64,000 nt of DNA, taken from assembly GCA_023428905.1 (NCBI GenBank), contig JAEYWP010000030.1, positions 310,001-374,000 on the forward strand, given 5' to 3'. This document shows positions 44,375 to 52,175 of this stretch, piece by piece. Source of the stretch: Verrucomicrobiota bacterium. GTDB lineage: Bacteria > Verrucomicrobiota > Verrucomicrobiia > Opitutales > Opitutaceae. The translations under genes were made by a program, and so were the position numbers. Below the pieces are notes generated by a model, which saw only the letters and a program-made list of their open reading frames with translations, was not told the DNA's origin and ran no database searches. How positions within the stretch are numbered: the first letter of the stretch is position 1; every line of letters begins with the position of its first letter.

Positions 44375-44743
44375 TCAGCTCTGCGGCTCGAGACGTGAGA
44401 CGATCTCCCGAAACTGTGGGTGATCCTTCAATCCCTCGAGATCGGGGTCTTGCATCATCCAATCGGCATCGGTGTAGCCGAGGTCGACCGCCCGCCAGAG
44501 GGCGCGCAGCGCGTCCGCAGGGCGTTTGCTGAGGGCCAGGCTGCACGCGAGGTTGTAGTGGGCAGTCGCGTTTTCGGGCATCAGTCGCACCAGTTTGCGA
44601 TCCATCCTCAGGCCGTCGGCGATCCGTCCCGTCTTCGTGTAGAGCCCGCCGAGGATCTCAATCACCTCGGTGTATTTGGGCTCCCGGCGGAGGATCGATT
44701 CGAAGAAGCCGATCTCGAACCCGGGGTCTTCCTTGCGGCTCAT
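44375..44743 (-). CDS. Small TPR-repeat protein
   Basis: A 122-residue protein (start complement 44741-44743, MSRKEDPGFEIGFFESIL). It contains about two to three TPR units: YTEVIEILGGLYTKTGRIADGL, ATAHYNLACSLALSKRPADAL and a third partial unit ending in LEGLKDHPQFREIVSRL. Cytosolic protein-protein adaptor by family. Its start lies 4 bp after the Fur-like gene stop, so it is probably co-transcribed with that regulator. Confidence 0.85.
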   Translation of the reverse strand: MSRKEDPGFEIGFFESILRREPKYTEVIEILGGLYTKTGRIADGLRMDRKLVRLMPENATAHYNLACSLALSKRPADALRALWRAVDLGYTDADWMMQDPDLEGLKDHPQFREIVSRLEPQS

Positions 44744-44747
44744 CTCC

Positions 44748-45317
44748 TCAGGTCCGGTGCTTGCACGTCCCGGTCTCCCGGAACGCATTGCAGTGCGCGC
44801 TGACCTGCAGGCGCTGTGAAACCGGAGTGAGTCCAAGTTTGGAGGACACGGAGCTTCCGTACCATTCCATGAAGGGTGCGCTGATTTCGAAGATCTTGTC
44901 GCAGTCGAGGCATATCACCTGGGCCACCTGGCTATTGTTGTCGGTGTTCGGGTGATAATACTTCAGGTTCTTGCCGATATCCACTTCGCGCAAAAGCGCG
45001 CTTTCCGTCATGATCGGCAACGTACGGTAAACGGTCGCGCGGGACACGGAATCGTCGATCGCCCGCGCGTGGTCGAGCAGTTCCTCCGCCGTAAAATGGT
45101 CCTTCCGGGCAAATGCCGCCTCGAAGATCGCGAGCCGCTGGTTGGTTACGCGCAGACCTTTGGTCGAGAGGTAGGATTTGAACTTTTCGCGGGCCGCGTC
45201 GTTGCTCACGGCCTTGATTTCAGGTCGGTCCGTAGGGGTGTCAAGGTCACAGCCTGTGCACTCCTTGCCCAGAATGGCGCAAGCACCGCCGGCGGAACCG
45301 CACTTACGGTTTGCCAC
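44748..45317 (-). CDS. Fur-family transcriptional regulator with altered metal site and Cys-rich N-terminus
   Basis: A 189-residue protein if the GTG at 45317 is used; an internal GTG (VSNDAAREKFK, near 45206) would give about 152. The winged-helix part (LRVTNQRLAIFEAAF, SRATVYRTLPIM) is typical. The HHDH metal-sensing motif before CLDC is replaced by SQVAQVI, while CxxC (CLDC) and a second Cys pair (HCNAFRETGTC) remain, so the structural zinc may be kept. The N-terminal extension has four Cys within 20 residues. It may sense peroxide, zinc or another signal. Confidence 0.85.
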   Translation of the reverse strand: MANRKCGSAGGACAILGKECTGCDLDTPTDRPEIKAVSNDAAREKFKSYLSTKGLRVTNQRLAIFEAAFARKDHFTAEELLDHARAIDDSVSRATVYRTLPIMTESALLREVDIGKNLKYYHPNTDNNSQVAQVICLDCDKIFEISAPFMEWYGSSVSSKLGLTPVSQRLQVSAHCNAFRETGTCKHRT

Positions 45318-45349
45318 CCGGGGATCGGGCGGCGTGATGAACAGCTCGC

Positions 45350-47587
45350 ATGATCGTTGGCGTCCATCCGGTGGCTGGCTTCGATAAAGTGCTGCACTAC
45401 CGTGTTCCGGAAGCCTGGGAAGCGGCCGTACAGGTGGGGTCGCTTGTGCGGATCCCCATCGTCCACCGCATGCACCTGGGGATTGTCGGCGAAATTGGCC
45501 CGCCGGTGGACTACCCGATCGAGAAGCTGAAGCCCCTCGCCCAGGTCGTGTATCCGTTTCCCGCGCTGCCCCCCGATCTTCTGCAGCTGTCGCGCTGGAT
45601 GGCGGCGTATTACGCCTGTGGCCTCGATACCATCATCGAGGCGATCCTGCCCGCGCCAGTGCGGCATGGCGCCGGGGTGAAGCAGGAAACATGGCTCGCC
45701 CTGACGGCAAAACTGAGCCCCGAGGAGCTGGAAAAATTGGTGCGGCGTGCACCGCAGCAAGCCCGCCTTTACCAGTTCCTGGAGCAGCAGTTTCGCCCCC
45801 AGAAGAAGTCAATGGTCCTCGAGCGCCTTAACCTGACGGCCGCAGTCTCGAATGGCCTGGTGAAACGGGGCCTACTGCGGGAGGAGATTCGCCGGGTGGA
45901 ACGGATCGCCTACGCGGACGACTGGGCGACGGGCGAGGTAGTGGCAGCGGTCCCGCCGCAGCTCAATAGCCAGCAGCGCGTAGCGGTGGAGGGCGTCCTC
46001 GCCGAACTCGAGGCCCGGCATTTTGGCGTGGTCCTGCTGCACGGGGTGACCGGCTCCGGCAAGACCGAGGTGTACCTCCACGCCATCGAGCAGGTGCTCA
46101 AGGGCGGAGGAGGCGTGATGTTCCTGGTTCCGGAAGTAGCGCTCACGCCGCAGACGGTGGCCCGCTTGCGCGGGCGCCTTCAGTCGATCGCGCCCAATCA
46201 CAAGGCGGTGGTGTGGCACAGCCATCTGAGCGAAGGCGAACGTTTCGACGGATGGCTCGCCCTCGCCACCGGGGAGGCGCGGATCGTGGTGGGCGCCCGC
46301 TCCGCGGTGTTCGCGCCGGTGCAGGACCTGCGCCTGATCGTGGTCGATGAGGAGCACGAGCCGGCCTACAAACAGGACGAGACCCCGCGCTACCATGGGC
46401 GCGACGTGGCAGTCATGCGCGCCAAACTCGCCGGCTGCACCTGCCTGCTGGGTTCGGCCACCCCCTCCCTCGAATCCTATGCCAACGCGACCACCGGCAA
46501 ATACCGCCTCCTCCAGCTGACCCAGCGGGTCGACGACCGGCGCATGCCCGACATCGAAGTCGTGGACATGCGGATCGAGGTGATGCGTTCGCGCGGATTG
46601 ACCACCCTGTCACGGCAGCTGGTGAACGCGATGCAGGCCCGCTTTGAGCGGCGGGAGCAAACCATCCTCTTCATCAACCGGCGCGGCTATTCCTCCAGCA
46701 TGCAGTGCTCGGAATGCGGGCACGTCGAGGAATGTACCCACTGCAGCATTACGATGACCTATCACCGCACGGACGAGCAGCTGCGCTGCCACCTCTGCGG
46801 TTCCGAACGCGCCGCCCCGCTCGCCTGCCCAAAGTGCCGCTCGGTCAAGATCCGCTGGCGGGGCCTGGGCACCCAGCGGGTGGAGGAGGCGGTCAAACGG
46901 GTCCTGCCCCGCGCGCGCATCGAGCGAATGGATACCGACACGATGGCGAAGAAGAACCGCTTCCGCGAGGTGCTGGCTGAGTTTAGGTCGGGCCGGATCG
47001 ATGTTCTCGTCGGCACGCAGATGATCGGCAAGGGCCTGGATTTTCCCAACGTCACCCTGGTGGGTCTCGTCGATGCCGACATCTCCATGCATGTGCCCGA
47101 TTTTCGTGCCAACGAACGCACCTTCCAGCTCCTCGTCCAGGTTGCGGGGCGGGCCGGACGCGGGGACCGGGCGGGCGAGGTGGTGGTGCAGACCTTCACC
47201 CCGCAGGCGGAGGCAATCCAGTTCTCCCGTCATGCCGACTTTCTCGGCTTTGCCGAAAGCGAGCTCAAGCTTCGCCGCGACTTCAAGTATCCACCCTATC
47301 GGCACCTGATCCATCATCTCTTCCGCGGACCCAATCCGGAAAAGCTCCAGTTTTTTGCCGAGCAGTGGGCGCGGCGGGTGGAGGCGGTGCTGGGCGACCG
47401 GGTCGAGCTGCGCGGACCGGTCCCGTCGCCCATCGAGAAGATCAAGGACGAGTACCGCTACCAATTGTGGTATTTCACCCACGGGGTGACGAAGGTGGTG
47501 GCGGAGCTCACCAAGCTGCGGGCCGAGTTTTCCTGGCCGGACGATCTGGTGCAGGTGCTTGACGTCGACCCGATGAGCCTCACCTAG
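45350..47587 (+). CDS. priA: Primosomal replication protein N' (PriA helicase)
   Basis: A 745-residue replication-restart helicase. Walker A GVTGSGKTE is at 232-240, the DEAH-type box is DEEHEPAYKQDE, and zinc-binding cysteines follow (CSECGHVEECTHC, CHLCG, CPKC). GTQMIGKGLDFPNVTLVGL and QVAGRAGRGDRAGEV are helicase motifs V and VI. Length is typical. Divergent from the Fur-like gene with about 30 bp between starts. Confidence 0.96.
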   Translation: MIVGVHPVAGFDKVLHYRVPEAWEAAVQVGSLVRIPIVHRMHLGIVGEIGPPVDYPIEKLKPLAQVVYPFPALPPDLLQLSRWMAAYYACGLDTIIEAILPAPVRHGAGVKQETWLALTAKLSPEELEKLVRRAPQQARLYQFLEQQFRPQKKSMVLERLNLTAAVSNGLVKRGLLREEIRRVERIAYADDWATGEVVAAVPPQLNSQQRVAVEGVLAELEARHFGVVLLHGVTGSGKTEVYLHAIEQVLKGGGGVMFLVPEVALTPQTVARLRGRLQSIAPNHKAVVWHSHLSEGERFDGWLALATGEARIVVGARSAVFAPVQDLRLIVVDEEHEPAYKQDETPRYHGRDVAVMRAKLAGCTCLLGSATPSLESYANATTGKYRLLQLTQRVDDRRMPDIEVVDMRIEVMRSRGLTTLSRQLVNAMQARFERREQTILFINRRGYSSSMQCSECGHVEECTHCSITMTYHRTDEQLRCHLCGSERAAPLACPKCRSVKIRWRGLGTQRVEEAVKRVLPRARIERMDTDTMAKKNRFREVLAEFRSGRIDVLVGTQMIGKGLDFPNVTLVGLVDADISMHVPDFRANERTFQLLVQVAGRAGRGDRAGEVVVQTFTPQAEAIQFSRHADFLGFAESELKLRRDFKYPPYRHLIHHLFRGPNPEKLQFFAEQWARRVEAVLGDRVELRGPVPSPIEKIKDEYRYQLWYFTHGVTKVVAELTKLRAEFSWPDDLVQVLDVDPMSLT

Positions 47588-47728
47588 CTTCATCGGCGCG
47601 TCTTTCGCCTGCTTCGTGGGACACACTTCCACAAAGTCATGCGATCCACGCAAAGCCGGCGAAGTGCCGCTCGCTCCAGCACCCGCCACTGGAAACTTGG
47701 GCGGTTCTGGTTAGCGTGCATTCGACCG

Positions 47729-48349
47729 ATGAAAACCCGTGTTCTCTATTTTCTCCTGCCCGTGGCTGCGGCTGCGGTGCTTTGGGGCAGTGATGTCATG
47801 AAGAAAAACACCTCCTCTGTTCCCCCTGCTGATGAAGCCTGTGCTGTTGATGGCGAGACCTCCGCCTGTGGTCTGCCGTCCAAGGTGGTGATCGACATGA
47901 GCAAGGCGCAGGTAAAAAAGACGGACGACGAATGGCGCGCGCTGCTCAGCGCCGAACAATTCCGCGTGGCGCGCAAGCAGGGCACCGAGCCGCCCTTCCG
48001 CAATGCGTATTGGAACAGCCATGCCGACGGGGTCTATTTCTCCGTCTGCAGCGACACGCCGCTTTTTGACAGCCGCGACAAGTTCGACAGCGGCACAGGG
48101 TGGCCGAGCTTCACCAAGCCGATCGAAAGCCGGTTTGTCGGCATCCAACGCGATCGCAGCTATGGCATGGTGCGCGAAGAGGTGCACTGTGCGGTCGACG
48201 GCGCGCACCTGGGGCATGTGTTCGATGATGGCCCTGAGCCCACCGGCAAACGGTACTGCATCAACTCCGCGTCCCTGCGGTTTATGCCGCGTGAGGAGTA
48301 CAACGCGTGGGTCGCAAAGAACGGGGCTGTCGCGTCGGTTCAGCCGTAA
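47729..48349 (+). CDS. msrB: Exported peptide-methionine (R)-S-oxide reductase
   Basis: A 206-residue MsrB with an N-terminal membrane/signal segment (MKTRVLYFLLPVAAAAVLWG). Catalytic Cys lies in RYCINSASLRF; GTGWPSFTKPI and GAHLGHVFDDGP are intact. The two zinc CxxC motifs are broken: the first reads FSVCSDTPLF and the second HCAVDGAHL, leaving single cysteines, so the structural zinc is probably absent. Repairs oxidised methionine in envelope proteins. The 141-bp upstream gap holds no gene. Confidence 0.92.
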   Translation: MKTRVLYFLLPVAAAAVLWGSDVMKKNTSSVPPADEACAVDGETSACGLPSKVVIDMSKAQVKKTDDEWRALLSAEQFRVARKQGTEPPFRNAYWNSHADGVYFSVCSDTPLFDSRDKFDSGTGWPSFTKPIESRFVGIQRDRSYGMVREEVHCAVDGAHLGHVFDDGPEPTGKRYCINSASLRFMPREEYNAWVAKNGAVASVQP

Positions 48350-48482
48350 GTCAGCGTGCGCCGCCTCCAGCGAGGCAATGCGTGCGGGCCGCGCCGCCTG
48401 CCGATGGCGCGCCTGCACTCAAATGAACGTTGCAAAACCAGGTTGAGGTCGCCGTCCGCTTCGTATCAAAAACGTGTCCCCT

Positions 48483-49358
48483 ATGTCGTTTCCCCGCCTT
48501 CGCGCCCTCGCGGCGTTCACGGTGCTACTGCCCCTCGCGGTTTGCGCCTCCGCCCAATCCAATGGCGCGGCCAAGATCGAGTTTCCCGCCGCGAGTCCGC
48601 TCTCCGTGCTGCGCCAGCGGGTCGGCCTGACGGACTTCGAGATCGTGTACTCGCGGCCGAGTGTGAAGGGGCGCCAGATTTTCGGGGCGCTGGAGGCTTA
48701 CGGTACGGTCTGGCGGACCGGCGCCAACGCGGCGACCGTGATCCGCTTCAACACCCCCATCACCTTTGGCGGGAGTCCCGTCCCGGCGGGGACCTATTCG
48801 CTGTTCACCATCCCAGACCGCGATGCCTGGACCGTCATCCTAAACGCCGAACACGACCAGTGGGGCGCGTATCGCTACGACCGCGCGCGCGATGTCGCGC
48901 GTGTGACCGTGCCGGCGAAGACGTTGTCCGAGCCGGTGGAGACCTTTACGCTCAGCCTCGATGACCTGCGCGACGAGTCCGCCACCCTGACCATCGTCTG
49001 GGAGCGGGTGCGCGTCGCCGTCCCCTTGGTGGTGGATGTGGAGAGCAAACTCCTGCCGCAGATCGAGGCAGTGATGGCGGCGCCGGACAAAAAGCTCCCC
49101 GGCGTGTATTTCAATTCCGCACTCTTTTATTTCGACCACGGCCAGGACCTGAACAAGGCCCTCGCGTGGGTGAATGAGGCCATCGTACTCAATCCGCAGG
49201 CGTTTTACGCCGTGCACCTGAAGGCCAAGATCCTCGCCAAGCTGGGCCGCACCGACGAGGCGATTGCCGCGGCGCAGGCGTCCATCGAACTCTCGCGGGC
49301 GGCGCACGACCAGGGCTACGTGACTCTTAACCAGGATTTGATCAAGAGCCTGAAGTAA
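48483..49358 (+). CDS. Exported DUF2911 protein with C-terminal TPR-like region
   Basis: A 291-residue protein from ATG 48483 (a GTG three codons earlier is possible). Signal peptide MSFPRLRALAAFTVLLPLAVCASA. Residues about 30-175 are DUF2911 (YSRPSVKGRQIFG, YGTVWRTGANAATVI, PAGTYSLFTIP). The rest (KALAWVNEAIVLNPQAFYAVHLKAKILAKLGRTDEAI) is TPR-like. DUF2911 function is unknown. Confidence 0.88.
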   Translation: MSFPRLRALAAFTVLLPLAVCASAQSNGAAKIEFPAASPLSVLRQRVGLTDFEIVYSRPSVKGRQIFGALEAYGTVWRTGANAATVIRFNTPITFGGSPVPAGTYSLFTIPDRDAWTVILNAEHDQWGAYRYDRARDVARVTVPAKTLSEPVETFTLSLDDLRDESATLTIVWERVRVAVPLVVDVESKLLPQIEAVMAAPDKKLPGVYFNSALFYFDHGQDLNKALAWVNEAIVLNPQAFYAVHLKAKILAKLGRTDEAIAAAQASIELSRAAHDQGYVTLNQDLIKSLK

Positions 49359-49361
49359 ACC

Positions 49362-49390
49362 GCGCGGCCCGAGATTGCCGCGCAACTTTT
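49362..49390 (+). terminator. Possible terminator after the DUF2911 gene
   Basis: GCGCGG (49362-49367) pairs with CCGCGC (49378-49383) around a 10-nt loop, followed by AACTTTT. Short stem and short T-run, so moderate support. Confidence 0.45.
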
Positions 49391-49516
49391 CCGGCCCGGC
49401 AACGTCACGCCGGCGCACGGCACCCGTTCCATGCGACCCCAACTCAGGTAGCGTGGATCCTGCTCAGCGCCCGCGAGTCCCATTCCCGACCGTCCCACCT
49501 TTTTTCTTCCACCTGC

Positions 49517-52033
49517 ATGCGTTCCAGCGCGCCCTCGGTCCCCGCCTTTCCCCGCCTTTTCTTTCTTTTTGTGTTCGGTCTCACCCTGCTCGGTGCCCTT
49601 CCCACCCCGACGCAAGCCGCGGCTGCGACGCGCCCCCAACCTGGCGCTGATATCCTGGCTGACCTGCGTGCCCTGCAGCATCTCGGCGGGGTCCTTTATG
49701 TCGCGGCCCACCCGGACGACGAAAACACCCAACTCCTCACCTACTTCGCGCGTGGGCGGTCCTATCGCACCGCTTACCTTTCGCTGACGCGTGGGGATGG
49801 CGGGCAGAATGTGCTCAGCGCCGACTTTGGGGAACGCCTGGGTGTGGCTCGTACGCAAGAGTTGCTCGCCGCGCGACGATTGGATGGGGGAGAGCAGTAT
49901 TTCACCCGGGCCCTCGATTTTGGTTTTTCCAAGGACTACCAGGAGACACTGCGGGTCTGGGACCGGGAACAGGTGTTCGCGGACGTGGTGCGGGTGATCC
50001 GGGAATTTCGGCCCGATGTGATCGTCACCCGGTTCTCGCCCACCCCGGGCGGCACGCACGGCCACCACACCGCCTCCGCCGTGCTCGCGGTCGAAGCCTT
50101 CCGCGCGGCCGCCGATCCCACCGCGTTCCCGGAGCAACTGACGACCTTGAAACCCTGGCAGGCGAAGCGGGTGTTTTGGAATGTGTGGCGCGGCGGTGGC
50201 GACGGTCCCGAAATCCTGCGCCTCGACGTGCAGGGAGAGGACATCGTGAGTGGGCTTTCCTTCCCGGAACTTGCCGGTCGAAGCCGTGCCCAGCACAAGA
50301 CGCAGGGTTTTGATAGTTTCGCCATTGCGTCCGGGCCGGGCCCCCGGATGGAGAGTTTCCAACTGATCGCCGGAGAGCCCGCTCAGGGTGATGTCATGGA
50401 TGGCATCGATCCCACCTGGGCGCGGATCCAGGGCGGCGCGGAGATCGATCGCGAGCTAGCCGCCGTGGTCACGGCGTTCGATGGGGCACGCCCCGAGGCC
50501 AGCGTGCCCGCCTTGCTCTCGCTGCGCCGCAAACTTGCCGAACTCCCGTCGGATCCGGTGATTGACGGGAAGCGCACGCTCCTCGACAGCATCCTGCAGC
50601 GCTGCCTCGGCCTCGAGGCGGTCACGCGCAGCCGCCGTGCGGAGGTCGTGACCGGCTCGCCGGTGGTGTTGAGCCATTCCCTCTCCGGCCGCGAGGGCGT
50701 CGCCGTGACCTGGACTGCGATCCGTTATCCGTCGTTGCACCGTTCCATCCCGGTTGCGGCTGGGGGCGCGGTCTCCGCCGCGGCCCGGGTTGTGGAGGAC
50801 ACGGTGACACTGCCGGTGGAAACACCGCTGACGCAGCCGTACTGGCTGCGGCGGGAGCCCGTGGCGGGTCTTTTCCAAGTGGAGGATACCGACTTGATTG
50901 GGCGTGCGGAAAACCCGCCGTCCTTGCCCGTCGAATACGTGGTGGAGGTGGGAGGGGAGGTGCTGGTGATCGCGACAGAGCCCTTCCTCGAAGCCACGGC
51001 AACGCTGCCGTGGGAGCAGAAGCGCGCGGTTGCGGTGGTGGCCCCGGTCTCGCTCCGCTTTGCCGGGGAGGTCGAACTTTTTGCTCCAGGTGCGTCGCGC
51101 GAGGTGGTGGTGGATGTCACTGCGGCGGGCGCACCGGTGGAAGGCACGGTCCGCCTGGAGGCCGCCAGCGGCTGGCAGGTGTCGGATGCCCAATCGTTCC
51201 GAATCGCGACCCAGGGAGGCCTGGTGCGTCTCACTTTCCAGGTCACTGCACCCAGTGGACCGGCCGTCGATTCCCTCGGCGTGGTGGCGGCGGTTGAGGG
51301 CCGCGAGTACCGCGTCGGGCGGGTGGAGGTCGCGTATAAACACATCCCCGTCCAGCTGCTGCAGCCGGTGGCGAAGCTCAAGCTGGTGAGCCTGACGTTG
51401 GAAAAAAAGGGCCAGCGTGTGGGGTACCTCCCGGGCGCGGGTGATACCGTGGCGGAGAGCCTGTCGCGCATGGGGTACACTGTCACCTTGCTGACGGGCA
51501 ATGATCTGGTGCCGGAGAAACTCGCGGGCCTGGACGCCGTGGTCATCGGCGTGCGTGCGTTTAATGTGCGGACGGACCTCACCGACCGCATGCCAGCTCT
51601 TTTTGCTTATGCCGAAGGCGGCGGGACTGTCGTGATGCAGTACAACAATCCGGGCGGCCTGAAGGTGCAGCAGTTCAGTCCCCAATTGCTGCGGCTGGGG
51701 CCCTCCCGTGTGACGGATGAAACCGCCACGGTGACGCCGCTGGTCCCCGCACATCCGGCGCTGAACCATCCCAATCGCCTTACTCCGCCGGACTTTGAGG
51801 GCTGGGTTCAGGAGCGCGGGCTCTACTTTGCGGCAGAATGGGATTCTGCCTACACGCCGCTGCTGGCCATGGCCGACCCGGGCGAAGGCACGCAGCAGGG
51901 TGCGTTGTTGGTCATGCGGCACGGCCGCGGTCACTTTGTTTATACCGGACTTTCCTTCTTTCGGCAGCTTCCTGCCGGCGTCCCTGGCGCCTTCCGCCTG
52001 TTCGCGAACCTTGTGTCGCTCGGCCATGAGTGA
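49517..52033 (+). CDS. Exported PIG-L/LmbE-family deacetylase with long C-terminal region
   Basis: An 838-residue protein. After a signal peptide (residues about 12-36) the PIG-L zinc site appears: AAHPDDEN (63-70) and GGTHGHHTAS. The deacetylase spans about residues 55-300. Residues 380-640 look like beta-sandwich modules. The C-terminal part has a ThuA/glutamine-amidotransferase-like look (YLPGAGDTVAESLSRMGYTVTLL, GTVVMQYNNPGG). It opens an operon with a 49-residue membrane protein, a symporter and bacillithiol genes. It probably deacetylates an amino-sugar compound outside the cytosol. Confidence 0.88.
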   Translation: MRSSAPSVPAFPRLFFLFVFGLTLLGALPTPTQAAAATRPQPGADILADLRALQHLGGVLYVAAHPDDENTQLLTYFARGRSYRTAYLSLTRGDGGQNVLSADFGERLGVARTQELLAARRLDGGEQYFTRALDFGFSKDYQETLRVWDREQVFADVVRVIREFRPDVIVTRFSPTPGGTHGHHTASAVLAVEAFRAAADPTAFPEQLTTLKPWQAKRVFWNVWRGGGDGPEILRLDVQGEDIVSGLSFPELAGRSRAQHKTQGFDSFAIASGPGPRMESFQLIAGEPAQGDVMDGIDPTWARIQGGAEIDRELAAVVTAFDGARPEASVPALLSLRRKLAELPSDPVIDGKRTLLDSILQRCLGLEAVTRSRRAEVVTGSPVVLSHSLSGREGVAVTWTAIRYPSLHRSIPVAAGGAVSAAARVVEDTVTLPVETPLTQPYWLRREPVAGLFQVEDTDLIGRAENPPSLPVEYVVEVGGEVLVIATEPFLEATATLPWEQKRAVAVVAPVSLRFAGEVELFAPGASREVVVDVTAAGAPVEGTVRLEAASGWQVSDAQSFRIATQGGLVRLTFQVTAPSGPAVDSLGVVAAVEGREYRVGRVEVAYKHIPVQLLQPVAKLKLVSLTLEKKGQRVGYLPGAGDTVAESLSRMGYTVTLLTGNDLVPEKLAGLDAVVIGVRAFNVRTDLTDRMPALFAYAEGGGTVVMQYNNPGGLKVQQFSPQLLRLGPSRVTDETATVTPLVPAHPALNHPNRLTPPDFEGWVQERGLYFAAEWDSAYTPLLAMADPGEGTQQGALLVMRHGRGHFVYTGLSFFRQLPAGVPGAFRLFANLVSLGHE

Positions 52034-52175
52034 CCTTTCGCATCGTTCCGAAGACGATCCGGAGCCGCCGGGTGTGCCGGGCTTTGACCGGTGGCCGCGC
52101 CTGTACGCGTTTGTGCTCGGCACGTTCGTGGTGGTGGTGGCGCTCCTGGCCCTGTTCTCGCGCTATTTCGCATGA
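52026..52175 (+). CDS. 49-residue single-helix membrane protein
   Basis: ATG 52026 to TGA 52175. The polar head MSDLSHRSEDDPEPPGVPGF is followed by one helix (RLYAFVLGTFVVVVALLALF) and RYFA. Its start overlaps the deacetylase end by 8 bp and its stop overlaps the symporter start by 4 bp (ATGA). This tight coupling supports a real gene. It is probably an accessory subunit or assembly factor of the symporter, by analogy with small partners of other sodium:solute symporters. Confidence 0.75.
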   Translation: MSDLSHRSEDDPEPPGVPGFDRWPRLYAFVLGTFVVVVALLALFSRYFA

